In this document: positions 49,708 to 62,970 of the stretch, piece by piece
How positions within the stretch are numbered: position 1 is the stretch's first letter
Layout of the letters: each line of letters starts with the position of its first letter
From: Monarcha castaneiventris obscurior
Taxonomy: Eukaryota > Chordata > Aves > Passeriformes > Monarchidae
NCBI GenBank assembly: GCA_026261815.1
Contig: JAMPIT010000583.1
Coordinates: 62,001 to 126,000, forward strand
Reading direction: 5' to 3'
DNA: 64,000 bases
The notes under the pieces: model-generated
What the model saw: the letters and a program-made list of their open reading frames with translations, nothing else
What the model was told of the DNA's origin: nothing
Databases searched by the model: none
Position numbers and translations under genes: made by a program

Positions 49708-49742
49708 ATGTGGACTCGATGGTATTTAAAGGTTTCAACAGA
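49708..49742 (+). mobile_element. possible tiny CR1 3'-end remnant
   Basis: ATGTGGACTCGATGGTATTT followed by AAAGGTTTCAAC resembles the CR1 3' phrase TGGACTCGATGATCTTTAAG plus GTCCCTTCCAAC with several changes. No terminal ATTCTATGATT repeat follows. It lies 260 bases from a clearer CR1 tail in the opposite orientation. It could be chance. Confidence 0.3.
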
Positions 49743-50002
49743 CCTTGTGTAGCTGATTTTGAAGCCACTGCTAGATTTAAACCTGTGTGTGTGCATTTAC
49801 TGGCATAGACAGTTTCTGGCTCTTTCTGAAACACTGCCCAGGTTAGACCTCCTTTGAAGCATCCACTGGAGGACCATCTTCCTCTCCAGAATTATGGATG
49901 GCTATGGGATGAGCACTTTAGGCTGTGATGGGGGCATTTTAGAGTCGTCTTCAGCTTCAGGAGCATTACAGAGTAGTCCTCCATCTAGAAGTACTCCACA
50001 AC

Positions 50003-50056
50003 AAAATCATGGAATCCTAAGGGTTGGAAGGGACCTTAAAGATCATCTGGTCCCAG
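50003..50056 (-). mobile_element. CR1 LINE fragment, extreme 3' end
   Basis: AATCATGGAATCCTAAGGGT, then TGGAAGGGACCTTAAAGATC and ATCTGGTCCCA are the reverse complement of the avian CR1 terminus. Only about 54 bases remain, ending abruptly in unrelated sequence, so it is a very short 5'-truncated copy. The match is close, suggesting a younger element than the copies at 13.5 and 34 kb. Confidence 0.85.
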
Positions 50057-53000
50057 TGAACCTCATTAGTTTTTCAGCGAAGTCTTCCCATGAAGTTATA
50101 AAAGTGTGTTTCGGCAGCCAGAGCAGAAGTGGGAGTTACTTGGCTATTTAACTCCTACTTGCTAAGAGCAATTGCCTTCACTTCTACTTGTGAGTCTTTC
50201 TGGAAGCTGTCCCCAAAAGTATCACTGTACTTACACAGTGACTCCCCAAGAACCACTGGAATAATTCTGTGAACATCAGCTGTCCAAAGCTTTCCGTGAG
50301 AGAACTCTCCTCTCTCCAACAGAAAGGGAGCAGGCTGAAACTGTAGTTTTTAAATAGCATCTTTCAGTTTGAGCGTCAAAAGGTAAAAGACAGAGATTTT
50401 TAAAGAGGCAAAAGGCCTCTCACATAATCACCCCTGCAAAGGAAATATTCCCTGATATTTTCAATACAAAAATGTATTTCCTTCTTGATTCATATGTCAA
50501 TGACTTTGTCATCACATTTTCGTATAAATTGAATTCAGTCAATGCCTTGAGAGGAGCAAGAGCAGAGTGTGTAACCTGAAGAGGGGTGTGAGAGTCTCGC
50601 TGCTGACATCTGCTGAGTGGAATTTCAGGTTTACGGGCAAAGGTAATTTTGTCTTGACTTGCTCCTTGGCTGCAGTGGAGTCAGGATGTAAAATGTTACG
50701 GTGGTGTAGAACAGAGAAATTCCTTTATACACGCAGTAGGTCTAGCATAACCTTCGGATGCGCTGGGTTCCACCATTCCCACACAGACTGCTTTTCAGGC
50801 TGGAGCATGCACAGGGACTGGATGGAAAACTGCTCCTGGTTTTGTCATTGCCTGCTTCTTACCCTTTGGATTTAGAAAAAAATGCTTGCATTACTTTCAT
50901 ACTGTTTTGAAAAATACTTGTGGGTATACTTTGAGTTAGGTTATTTAGATAAGCTTCAAGTTGAATGGGACGTGTCCCTCTGGCATTGTATGCTGTAATG
51001 AGATAGATTTTTAGGGAAAAGTGGATTTTTTTTTAAATCCAAAGAAATAGTAGTCAGATAAGATATTGTAGATTTGTGGCCATCGGTGTACATTGGAAAA
51101 TGAAATCAGATTATGTCTTAGAGTGTTTCTGTAGCTGCCAGTTGTGCAGAACTTGGGTCCTGGTCCAAGAAAGAGGTGACAGAATGTGTCTGGTTGGGTT
51201 GTGCTCAGCCACACCGAAGCATGCTGCACTAGCTGCTCCTCATCCTGTTGTTCCCTTTACCCTACTGAAATATTAATGGTACACTGTTGAGGATATAATT
51301 ACTTCTTCATTCAACTTTCCAAGTTGAATTTCCAAGTCCAAGACAGGGAATGTGGGGATGCACAGCAAGTGCACATTGTGGAGTTCCAAAAGTTTCTGAA
51401 TATGAAGGACTGTCCCCACCTGAGGACTGCAGAGCCTCTTCAAAGTACAAATACATTGAAGTGCATTTCCAAGAGTGCTGAAAGTCCTTAAAATCTATGG
51501 TTAAGATCAAGATGTTTAGTGTATGTTAACAATACACATATATTAGGCTGGAAAGAAAATGTCTTATTAGATTTTTAATGTTTCAAGGAGGATGTCTCCC
51601 TCTTGAACAGAAGCACTTATTTCTGTCCCTTTGTAAACAAGAGTGGACAATGTCATATTTTTCTAATCTCACTCCATGGACACTCAGGGCAATAAAATTT
51701 CCAGTATCTGTAGATACCATTCCTTTTTAAAAAAAAATTATATGAATTATATCTTCAGATGTTTCTCTAAAGATACCATTAAGCATACCAAATGAAACTT
51801 GTACTTATGCAGTTTACCTGGGACTGCATCTGACTTTTTCCAGGAATGTTGTCTTTTTCTACCTAGATATTTTGTCTAGGAAAAACAAAGGTTTAGTCAC
51901 CTGATGAGCAGATCGAGGCCATTTGGAGACATCTCCATTGCACAGGGTCAGATCTGTTCTGTGGCATATGGACAATGGATCTCATGCATTTGGGATGCAA
52001 TGGGATCTAACGTGTGTGCACTGAGTAGGTGATCTCTGTGAGCACAGTAAATCCAATTCACTCTGAGCGTACTGTATGGGTATAAATCAAGGATGCATCC
52101 CAGACATATTAGTCTCACTGCATTTCATTTTGTCTGGGAAAACCTGGACAGAAATATGGTAGCCCTAAGCTTCCCACATTCCACACTCCACACACACACA
52201 CGTAATAGGTTCATGTCTTGAACCCTTGGTCTCTCTCGGGCTTTCCATTATTGTTGATACAACACATAAATCTCAGGTTAAGTGTTCTCCTGACTTTGCA
52301 GTTATTTGCCTTTTTCCTATAGGCCCAACAGTCTTTAAATCCTTCTGAGTTGCTTATTAGAGTTTTAGGTGGGAAATAACAGACGACCCTTGGTCTAGCT
52401 CTCAGGCTGATTCAGAAGAAATCTCTTCTCTGTGTAATGCCCTGGTCTCTGACAAACCACTCCAAGCGATTTTTGCAGACGTGGGCATTGTTCTCTTTGT
52501 TTCATGTTCTCTGATGTTTTCTCAGTCAACTTGCTTTGGTATTTATTAATTGAGAGTTGTAAGTAATTCACTTAATCTAACACTTGATCAGCAATTTCAA
52601 ATCAACATTGAGAGGGAACATGTCCTCAGGCAGTTGTTATTTATTCTGGTCAGGTAATTCCTTTCTGGGCTGTTTAAACAGCAACATGCTTTCTGTAACA
52701 GTGAGGCTGCCCAGCTTAGGAAAAGAGTTTGCAAAAGTCTGCCTTTCTGTTTCTTTCAAAGTTTAACTAAGTAGACTGCTTAGTGTGATAATGATAACCA
52801 AGTACTGAGATGGGCAGATAGCAACATAATTAAGAATATGCAACACTGCAGTATAAAGTCCAGGCATCTGGTAAGGATTAGATTTGCTAGTTATACAAAA
52901 TCATGAAGATACAAACCATTCTGACAGATCTGATAGAGAGAAGAAAGATGAATACATTACCATCTAAGCTGCCCTTGTAGCACTGAGAAATCCTGTAGTG

Positions 53001-56000
53001 CTGTCCACTTAAAATACTTCAACATCAAAAGCTAAACATTTGACTCTCAGGGAAAAGTTGTATCACTATTGCTAAATTTTCCCTTAAGTATTTTAAGTAT
53101 TTTACTCCTCTGTGGAGGAAATATCGACTATACTACTCACATTTGAGTTTTAGGAGATTTTTTTTTCCTTTTGGAGTTTTGGAGTATGAGTAAGCCTGAC
53201 TTGGTATTCCAAAGAAGTCCAGTAGTTATGAAGCTCCATAGTAGAGTTGCTTCTGGCAGCCCATAAGGAAGAAGTCAGAAGAATCTCACTGAAATATGGA
53301 AGACTGAGCTTTAATAAGAGCACTGTGATAATTCAGGGCCTAGCACCTACAAGCCACATTTGTAGTTAACAAACAACCAAGCTTTAATCACTGCAAGGAG
53401 ATTGATCCCTTTACACCTATTAAAAAGTGCTTTGAAAGTTACACAGGCACTCAGTGACAACTCTGACATTACAAAAGTTATACCTCGTCACAGTTATCAA
53501 CAAGGTAAAGCCATAACACAAGCCTCCATTCCCCCTTTCCTTCCTCCTCCCCAAAACAACAACCAGCAGCTACCAAAGCACTAAGTTCTGTTTAGGGAAT
53601 CCTTAGAGCAGGTTTGTCCTAGACCTAATAAGGCAAGTGTCTGCAGCTCCAGAATAAAGAGGCAAACTGAAGAAAGCTTTGAATTTCAAACATCTTTCAG
53701 TGAGGAATTAGTTTTAAAAGACATGCAACAATAAGCCCTGAAATAAGTCCGGACACCATAATGCAGGGATAGAATATGCTATGAAACTGGCAGGCATCCA
53801 GGCCAGAGCCAGGTGCCTGTTTTGGATTAGATTCAAGTGGCCTTAGGCCACCTACAGAGCTTTCAGGTAGAATCTGGAAGCTGCTCACCTCAATATGCCC
53901 TACCTTGCTTCTATTTCGGGTACTTGTGAAGGATTCCCAGATGGCTGGCGCTCATCCAGACCCATCTGCTTTCAGCTCTCCTTGTCTCTATGCTGTCATG
54001 AGACAGGTTGCAGAAAAAAATGTAATTGGAAAACAGAGGCTTAATAATTAACTGTCCATTTTCCTCAGTTTGCAGTGAGAAAATTTGACTCATGAGAGCT
54101 GCATTTATGTCTTGCTGCTCCTGACACCCTGAGTGTGGGATTACAGATGAACAAGGCACAAGTGTATATATATTATCAAGGGGAAACAAAAGATAGATAC
54201 TGAAAAAAAAAATCTTGACACTCAGGTTATTATAGGTCATAAAAAATAAAACTGCTTTGTCAATGTAATTCATATTTTACCTGTCACATTCTGCTGTTTA
54301 CTTTTAATTCTGTTTTATACTGGATCATGAAAATAGGCCAAGACAACTCAAGTCCTGAACTTCAGTTGTAGAATTCTGACTGTAAATGGTTTTTTGCCTG
54401 ACCGTGGCTGGGTCCTATATGTGTTGTCTTCCATAGTTCTCTGGAAGATCCTGTGCATGTCCTGCCATGGGACTCCAGTTTCATTCCATGAGGGTGGCTG
54501 GCTGGAAGGGCAGAGCTGGAGCCAGTGAGGTTCTTCCTGCTAGACTCAGTACAATTATCCTGGAAGCAAGGGGGAAAACTAATCAGGCTCTCCTCAAACA
54601 GACTAATCAGTTTGAGTTTCTGTTATGAAGCTGTAGCACAATGTTGCTGTGTGTCCCCTGCCAAGGAGGTTTAATTCTCATTTAAATTCAAGCTAAAAAA
54701 CTCTCATTAAAAGTAAAGTGATCGAAAAGGCCATGAAATCACTTTTATTAATGTTACAGTCTTAAAGAGTTCATCCATGGAGCAAACAACAGCACTGTCA
54801 CAGTATCTGGTATTCCTTAAAGGGGAGGAAGGGAAGGATTCTGATTATAAGGCACCTCCCAGCAAACATACCTGGAATTAGACTTGTACATAAGGGTTTG
54901 CTGAGGAAAGCCTCAACCTGCAGGACTCCAATTTCCATTAATATTCTATTCCACATTTTTCTTATTGTAATAGGACTAGAAATCACTCTCCCAGCTACCT
55001 TTAATTCGTGCTCCACTGCAGCACTTGTCTTAATAGACCACCATAAAGGCCCAACTCTTGCCCTACTAAATTCAGTTTAAGAAGAACTGCTGATTTCAGC
55101 GTTACAGGCATCCAACCTAAAACGATTTAATTCCTGTTTCTTCCCAACATCCTGCTCTACTGAAAATAGACAAAAATCAAACACTTTCCACTTGGTACAC
55201 ACACAGAGTAAAATATTATTAAATGTTGTCACAGCAACTGGTGCAACACTGAGTTTGTAAAACAACTGTTTGATTCCTCAACATGCTGAAATCACTTTGG
55301 AAATCAACACCACAGTTGGGGGAATAGTTTTGTTTGCAAATTAGGAATGCAAAGAAGGCTGTGGTAAATTAAAAACTGTAAGCTGAGCTCTTGGGATAGG
55401 GACCAGTTTTCTGTTCTGCATGTGTTCAGCACCTAGCTCAAGAAGTCCTCTACTGCTGCTACCATATCTTTTCATCTCATCATCTTTTGGCATGAATATT
55501 AGTGGTAAAAATAAATCTCTTTGCAGAAAAATAAAAGGTAGGTCACGAAGGCCTTGTTTTCCTGGTGAAAGAGTATAAATCAATTTAAAGGGAGTTAATG
55601 CCCTTATCAAAAGCTGTGATTGCTCACTGCCATTGTGGTGCAGTGTAGTCCTCAAGTAATGAGCTCTGGTCCTCAAAAGACACAACATTCCAGTGTCTCA
55701 CACAAATCCCACTCTTGTTATGGAACAAGAGTTTGGAGTCTTTCAGTGCACAGCAAATAGAGTATCTATGCAGATCTTTTAGACAACACCTTCTTTGTAC
55801 AGTATTGCATGGTGCTGCAAGCCCTTTCTTACAGAAGCAAATATGAAACAGCTCCATAATTCTGTGGGAGACCTTTTCCTGTTTGTTTGCCAAGCTGTAG
55901 TTAAAATTCCCCCAGAGAGGTCCATTTGGGGTAAGAAAGATGTGAAGGTGGTGGGTCTGGGCAGACGCCTACCAAGGGAACATGAACACACACTTTAGCA

Positions 56001-59000
56001 GGAGTAAAACCACCTAATTTTCACAGGAAATGGGCTGATACTTAACTGAGAATGATAAAACAAAGGATTTGTGACAACACTGCAACTGTCCCACAGAAGG
56101 GACTGAAAAGGCTCCTGAGCTCCTTTGCAATCTGTGTTCCCAGCAAGAAGGCTGAAGTAACAAAGGCTCATTGATGTGAGAAGGGAGGGAAGTTTTTAAT
56201 AGAGGAATCCCAGGAGCCAGCCAAAGAAGCATTATCTTGTATTAAAAAAATCTGCAAATAATGAAATTCAGAGAAAAGAGAAGCCAATTTTCTTTGCCTG
56301 GCCCATGAAATGAGTAGCAAATAAAAGAAGAAACACATTTACAAGGTACTGGAGACTAAATCTTCCCAGCAATACTCTTCTTGGGGTATGTTGTTCAAAA
56401 GCATTCAGGGATCCACGTTCAGAAATGCTCAGCAGATTCAGTTCCTCTTGATCCCAACTGGAGCTGTGAATTCTTGGTACTGTGGAAAATTAAGTCCCAA
56501 CATTTTCATCCCAGAATCCAGACTCCCACACTAAAACTAACTGGATACAAGCAAGAGAATTGTTATCAGAGATTTTATCTTCAAACTGATGCCAGCACTT
56601 GTAGGAACTAGTCATGTCAGCAGAAGTCACCTTTCCAGTCCTGTAATAAAATGAAAAAGCAAGATAATATTTCAGGCTTGGGTGTGATGAAGCAACACTA
56701 ACAGGAATGGGGGAGAAAAGCACAACTTTTAGTCTCTATTGGATGAAACAAATATGTTTTGTTTACAGACATGAAAAGAAGAACCAATAAGAAATGAATG
56801 AGGAACCATTTCATCCCAATGCCATTTGTTTTGGAGGTGGAATAATCTCATACATTCCTAACATGGAAGACAGAGGTTGAAACTTCCATAGGGATTTTGT
56901 TTCTTGGCCTGGTTTATCCTTTTCTGGGGTGCAGATGCTGGCTGACTGTAACAGGGACTGAGCTTTCCTTCCTGCACGTGATGCCAGAGTATGTCTGAAA
57001 CCAATCCTAGTGTCTTAGAAGTTATTTGCAGGGGTTTTAACTGTGTCTTTGTGACTCTCTAGGCTGCCCAGCCTTCCGGGTAGAGTGCAAATCACTGTTT
57101 ATAAAAAGCATTTTCAAAGTGGATCTTTGAACCTGCTGGACTGCACAGTTTCTCCTGTGCCATTTTTGATCCATTGTATAAATACAAATTTTGGCACGTG
57201 CACAACATTATAAACTGCATAATTGTTTTTATTAGAGTTCTGTGAGTTTGGAGGTACCTGTGCTTTAATTACCCTTGGCACATTTCCAGGAAAACTCTTC
57301 TAAAATCTAGTGCTTGCAAAGCCTTCGTTGGGCCACCCACAATGACAGCTTTTATTTTTCCTCTATTAGTGATGGACATTTTCATTTAATTTCGGTCTGG
57401 GTGTGTGACAGAGCCCCCACGTACTGAGCTGCAGCTTCCCCCGTTCACTTTCCAGCCACAGAGTGGTCGCGACGCCGTGGCAGCAACTTGTGACGTTTGG
57501 ACCCGAGCCAAGCGAATGCTGCTTGCAAAGTTTTTTGGGTTGTCTGTCTTGCTTCCTTGGTCTCCCCTCCCCCTTTCAAAAATTGCTGGTGACACTAGAA
57601 ATGCAAGTGAGTTAATCTGTTCTAAAATCTAAGCATCAGCCTACAGCAGACACAGCCGGAGAAATGCAGAACATTGCTTGGAAGGTGGGTTTAGTTCCGC
57701 TCCTGAGCCCAAATCTCTTGTGTCGCAGGACAGAGCAAGGACAATGGTAACAAGTCAGCAGGATAGCTGGAACTTCATACTCCATGCCAGAAAACGGGAT
57801 GTCCAGCTAGCACAAATAAATGTGTAGAACTAATCAAATTAGGATGGACATGCTGTGCAATACAGAGAAATGCATGTAAGCAGAAAATTGTGTTTAATAT
57901 TTGTAATCAAAAGCATTTATTTGGGACTATAACAGCCCAGTGCTACGTGCAAATTGGGTGAGGAAAAAATGTAAACATTGTTTCTTTGATTTCATGGAGT
58001 TATGGTGCAGCGGGAATGCTGGATTGAGCTCCTTTTCCAGGGGCTGTGATTAAAAAGCTACATGAAATGAAGTTAGGGGCTTATTGACAGAAAATATTAC
58101 TGTGAATGGTGTTGGAAACCTATTCCACAATGAATACTCTTTATTGAATGGAGTTTGCCTGAATTTATAGGATGCAAACTGACAACTGTGAGTTTAGAGA
58201 CAAGCTGAGGATATAACTTCCATCCTAACACCACAGTTTAAGGCTTTTGCAGAAAGCAGAATTTAATAGAGAAACTGGTGAGACAGTGGAATTTTATTCT
58301 GTGAATTTTCAGGTCCTTAAGGATCAGGTATTAATGGAGGAACTACACTAGGTCAACCAGTATGTGTTTTTGTTACTTATGAGCTTTCATGCCAGCTGAA
58401 ATATAGTTACCCATAAACAGAATAACCAGTGGCATGGTATAGCCTGTGCCACGTGTCACTGAACAATGCAATTAACTATCATGCAAAAGCAACTCTATAT
58501 CCAGTAGCTCATATGGTAAACTGAACACTGGCTAGAAATGCAGAAACATGCTTTTGGAAACATGCTAGACTGGCATTTTCCATTCCTCAGAACACTGTTG
58601 TCAGCTTCAGATTTTGTGGAAGTTGGCAAAGGAGTCCTCCGAGTTTCTATTTATGAGAGTAGCCTTTTAAATTTTGGGGTGGAGCAGGGGAAGAGGATAG
58701 TGCAGGATGTGCTGTCAGCTGCCACTCAGATACTGTCTGGGACTTCATAACCCTGCTCTGTGGAAGTCACAGCAAGTACAGAAGGTGCTGCAGCTGTGGG
58801 GAAGCTGAGCAGTGTCCTCAGACCATCGGTGTGTCAGGATGTGCCCTCATCCCAAACCTGAGGGGCACCAACTCTCTCTGTTCACAGCCTCCTCTGCACA
58901 AAGGATCTTTCTGGCAGGGAGGGTACAAAAGACTGTCTTCTCAGGTTCTCTAACACAGCCAGAGAAGGGAACTGTGATCAGTCATTCCAGCTGAAAGGAT

Positions 59001-60025
59001 TTGGCCTCTTCCTAAACTGTACAGTATTGCATGGGTTTAGATAACGCACAGGTAGATGTGCCAATGGAATTTGATACCAGCTGAGCACATCCCTGCAACT
59101 CCACTAAAGCTACAGGAGCCCTTTGCTAAGGTCTTTTTAAAGTTGTTCATCTTTTGTTTAACCAGTGGTCTCATCCTGCTACAACTGAATAACGGTTGCT
59201 GAACTCTTTAGACAAATTATATAAATTCACAAAATGCCTTGAGATTATTGAATGAAAAATGTAATGGGAAAGAAAAGCCTGTACAGCAGTTGTGGTACAT
59301 ATGGAGCACAACCAACTTTGGAGCATAATTCCACTTCAGGGCCTCTTCAACTTGTGACGAAGATGAACCTGATGGGTTTTAAAAACTATCAGCTCATTCT
59401 GAAGAGGGTCATTTGTAAAGGGGTTTCCAAGAAGACTTCCCTGCAAAGAGTTTCACCCAGCAGGTGGTTAATCACCACTCACTGGAAATGAAGGCAAAGG
59501 GCTTCTGTGTCTCACAAGAGAGAAACTTCTTGGTGAGGATGAACACAGAGCATAAAGATTGAGCTGGAAGAATCCTATGGAGTGCTTATATGTATCCCGA
59601 GTAACCCAGCAAGTATGTAATTTGGCAGGAAATAGTCCCAGAAATGGTCAAGCAGGAATGGACAGTTGCAGAAACTGAATGCTGAGTTAGCAAAAGAAAA
59701 TTCTGCTCTAATTCTTCTATGCCTATTCACTGAATATTGATTAAAATGAGCCCTCCCTGCACCATTTCCCATTGGAAGTACACTGCCTGCGGTCATCCAA
59801 CCATATGTGGTTTAATGATAGTATAAATTATACAAATTCATTTCAAACACAAATCTGGAAAATTCTCTAGATTGACAGCTGTCTTCTGTGAATCGTTCAC
59901 TCATATCAGTGGCCACAAATGTCCCATATGATGAAGAGTTTGCTCTAACAAAGATAGAAAAACAAGCATTTTAGTCCAGGGCTTATTTCTCCTGCATGCC
60001 TGTCAGTCACATTACCAGTAAGAAG
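50057..60025. other. 10 kb non-coding, no gene supported
   Basis: Unique AT-rich sequence. A short CA run lies at about 52189-52201, and a small CpG cluster at 57420-57513 is listed separately. ORFs are short and unremarkable on both strands. No repeat family or RNA gene is recognised. Confidence 0.5.
57395..57560. promoter_or_regulatory. small CpG cluster, possible distal regulatory element
   Basis: Nine CpG dinucleotides fall within about 95 bases (57420-57513) in a region otherwise nearly free of them. They include the palindrome GTCGCGAC at 57466-57473 and a TGACG half-CRE at 57491. No repeat family is recognised and no coding exon fits. CpG retention suggests an unmethylated element, about 6 kb upstream of the CpG-island start at 63.3 kb, such as an enhancer or alternative first exon. 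This is inference. Confidence 0.3.
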
Positions 60026-60178
60026 AGAATCATAGAACCACTGAATGGTTTGGATTGGAAGGGGCCTCTCCTTCCAACCCCCCTGCCATGAGCAGGGACA
60101 CCTTCCTTTAGACAAGGCTGATTCAAGCCCCATCCAACCTGGCCCTGAATAATTCCAGAGATGGGGCAGCCACAACTG
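60026..60178 (-). mobile_element. CR1 LINE fragment, 3' end
   Basis: The + strand reads as the reverse complement of CR1: AATCATAGAACCACTGAATG, GGTTTGGATTGGAAGGGGCC, TTCCAACCCCCCTGCCATGA, GCAGGGACACCTTCCTTTAG, AAGCCCCATCCAACCTGGCC and ATTCCAGAGATGGGGCAGCC, stopping at CACAACT. About 153 bases are kept. It matches the common avian CR1 3' end closely apart from a short deletion after GGGGCC, so it is relatively young. No coding sequence remains. Confidence 0.93.
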
Positions 60179-62512
60179 TGTGAGTTCTGTGTGCAGCTCG
60201 ACTCTATCATGATGGCCATGACAGCATAATTCTTGGGGAAAATATTCTGGGAAATTTTATTGGAAAAGGAGGATTCAGAATTAGGAAGAATAGCCTTCTG
60301 AAAAATAGTAATCAATTTTCTCTGATACGCTCACAAGTCGAAACAAGAACATCCAATGTCTTTGCATGTCGGCACTTTGCACGCGGGTGTGGTCTGTCCA
60401 GGGAGGGGGCTGAGACATCCTGGTGAAACTTGGGCTCTGCTCTTGTGACCTCGGCGTGGGGAAAGCAAAGCAGTAACTCACTGCTGGTGTGGAGCAGCAA
60501 CCTCCTACTCTCCCTTGCAGCTCTGAGGGAAATCCTGACCTGCTGAGTCGGGGTCTGTAGCTGATCTCTACCCTGGAGAACCCTCCCCAGGAAGGTTATT
60601 GCTGCCTGCAGGGCAGTGCTGCTCCAGGGTGACAACCTTTACTGGGGCCGCACAGTTCCTTGTATTCCTAGGTAATAAAGGAGTTTCTCACATAGGTAGA
60701 ACACAATTAGAACCGCTGGATACAAACTAGTAGGAGAAAATAACGACCTATTAACAACCTGACAAAAGTGATCAGCATAAAAATATTGGTGTGAGCATCC
60801 AGCCTGAGAGCTTAGGGAGGATACAGCCCAATGAGACTGCAGTGTGGTAATGACCACACTGAGGGAATGTCTGAGGGAATCTGTGCTTGTGGTCATCTGA
60901 GGTGGGACTTGCTAGGGAGAGGGGGGAGGAAAGCCCCCCTCTGACTGCATTGTTTACTCCACTGCTGGCTGTGGAGCTTTAGTTTTCTCTGATGTTTTGC
61001 ATGGTGTGTTTGCACATGGAACGAGCTGCCTTGCAGGATTCTCTGATGTTTATGACCATCACGGCTGGGATCTTGATTGACTCAGGGAGCAAAGGATGAT
61101 GTTGTCTGGGCATGTTAACTGATCAGTGTTGCTGCCTACAGGCCAGGAAAGGTTGGGGTCCCCTGCCTAATGCCAACTCAAATTTAGATGCATGCCATTT
61201 ATAGTCATGCAAAGCAGTGTCACATTTTTTTTCTTCTTCTTTGATCATACCCAGAAACTATAAATCCCCAGGGTGAAATCTTAACTCTACAGAAACCCGG
61301 AGCAAACCTCCTTTCCGTGGTGCAAGGTTTATGGTGAAAGTTGTATTTTTATTTCTTAAACAATTCATGTAATTGCTAGAGAATTGTATTTATTTCTCTC
61401 CCCTCACAGCAAATTAAATGTCAGTTTTCATGGTCAGGTAGTCTACTGAAAACAGTCAGGCCTGTCTATTCAGGTTGTTGAGGGCTGATAATAAAATTAC
61501 AGCCCAGTAATTTTGTATTTTTCTCCTATTATCTGCCATGCACAGCATGTTTTATGTGTTCTACTCCACTGGAACCATCGTAAACTTGTGGCCAGCTCTT
61601 TCATTTGAATATACTCAGTGGGAGGTGGCAGGTGCACTGTTACAAAAAGTTCTTGAAACTTTTTCGTAATATATTCAGCAAGGTGATAATGTAAAACCTG
61701 CTGGGAAATAGAGAGAGGTGGAGGAGAAATTCCATGCCTGGGAACCTATTTAATGTTTAAAGACAGGAAATGCTTTAGAAGCGAAAATATCTCAGATCTG
61801 TCTAATCCACTGCCCCAGACTAGTTACCAGGAAACCCTGGGTGAAGGAGGCAGGTAGAGGAGATGACCTCCATCTCACCTCAGCTTCCATCATGCTCTCC
61901 AGCTCCTGTGCCAACTGGAGCAAAGAGGCACCTTAAACTGACACAGTTTCTGTTTATTTTCACTGTGTGACTGTGGGACAAGGGAGATTTTGAGTGAGAT
62001 TGGACCAAAACACATACTGAAAAACTCTCTGGCACAAAAGGGAGATCATGAGGTGAGGGACACTTCTGCAAGCACAGCCAAAATCATCAGGAACAAGTTC
62101 TGTGTTGATTTCCAGCCTGGACCAGTCCCATTCACTTCAACACTTGTTTGCTTTTAGATTATTTAGATTTTGATCCTTTACTGAAGTTTTCTGCAGAAGG
62201 GAGTGGGTAATAGAACAACTACATTGGTTGGGACCAGAACTTGGTGCTGTCTTTGGCTCAATACATGTGAATCACTGTGTGGAAACCAGCTCCTCGATGG
62301 ACATCAGTGTTCAATGTTCAGTACCTGTCACAGCTGTGTTCACTTCCCAGGCACCTTAATCTTTGTGTGATTTGTTTCTTTGTTTTCCTATGGTGTGACT
62401 TTTAAAAATAATAGAAAATAACAGCACATTGTCTTCAAATGGGTGGTGGAAGCTGCACAGCTGGTCTTGGACTGTGCTCCTCCCAGCATCCTCACAGAAC
62501 CCTGCTCTTTGT
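60179..62512. other. non-coding upstream flank of the CpG island
   Basis: Unique sequence between two CR1 copies. A pyrimidine-rich stretch ending in CCCCTCACAG near 61410 resembles a splice acceptor, but no supported exon follows. I recognise no gene or repeat. Confidence 0.45.
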
Positions 62513-62866
62513 GAGGAGAGGGGATCTCATCAATGTATGAAGGCGTAGTGCCAAGTTTTTGAAGTGTCTGAAGGAGGAGTGTCAAGGGGACGGAGCCAGG
62601 AGCAACTTGGTGGTGCCCAGCAATGGGACAAGAGGCCATGGGCAGAAACTGATGCCCAGGAAGCTCCACCTGGACATGAGGAAAGACTGCTTCCTGTGCA
62701 GCGGCTGAGCACTGGAAGAGATTGTCCAGAGAGGTTGTGGAGTCTCCCTCACCGGGATATCCCAGAACTGTCTGGACACAGCCCTGTGCCCGGCGTTGTG
62801 GGATGACCGTGGCTGGACCAGCTGACCCCCTGCGATCCCTTCCAGCCTGACCCATCCCGTGACCGA
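62513..62866 (+). mobile_element. CR1 LINE fragment, 3' region, abutting a CpG island
   Basis: Forward CR1 blocks appear in order: GGGGATCTCATCAATG, GGGGACGGAGCCAGGAGC, GGTGGTGCCCAGCAATGGGA, CAAGAGGCCATGGGCAGAAA, CTGGACATGAGGAAAGACTG, GAGCACTGGAAGAGATTGTC, CAGAGAGGTTGTGGAGTCTC and GATCCCTTCCAGCCTGACCC. The end reads ATCCCGTGA where CR1 normally has an ATTCTRTGATT-type repeat. The fragment is about 350 bases, 5' truncated, with no working ORF. The long minus-strand ORF crossing it into the CpG island is an artefact. Confidence 0.93.
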
Positions 62867-62945
62867 GCCCTGCGGGCCGGCCCCCGTTCTGCCCCGCACC
62901 GCAGGTCTCCCGCTCTCCGCGGCTCCCCGCAGGTGCGCCAGCGCT

Positions 62946-62970
62946 GCCCTGCCCTGCCCTGCCCTGCCCT
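62946..62970 (+). repeat. (GCCCT)5 tandem repeat
   Basis: Five perfect copies of GCCCT near the left part of the CpG island. A small potentially length-variable array about 200 bases before the likely transcription start. Confidence 0.95.

Noticed and set aside
61381..61440. Pyrimidine tract ending in CCTCACAG as a splice acceptor with an exon
   Set aside because: No convincing donor or open frame follows, and it lies upstream of the CpG-island start.
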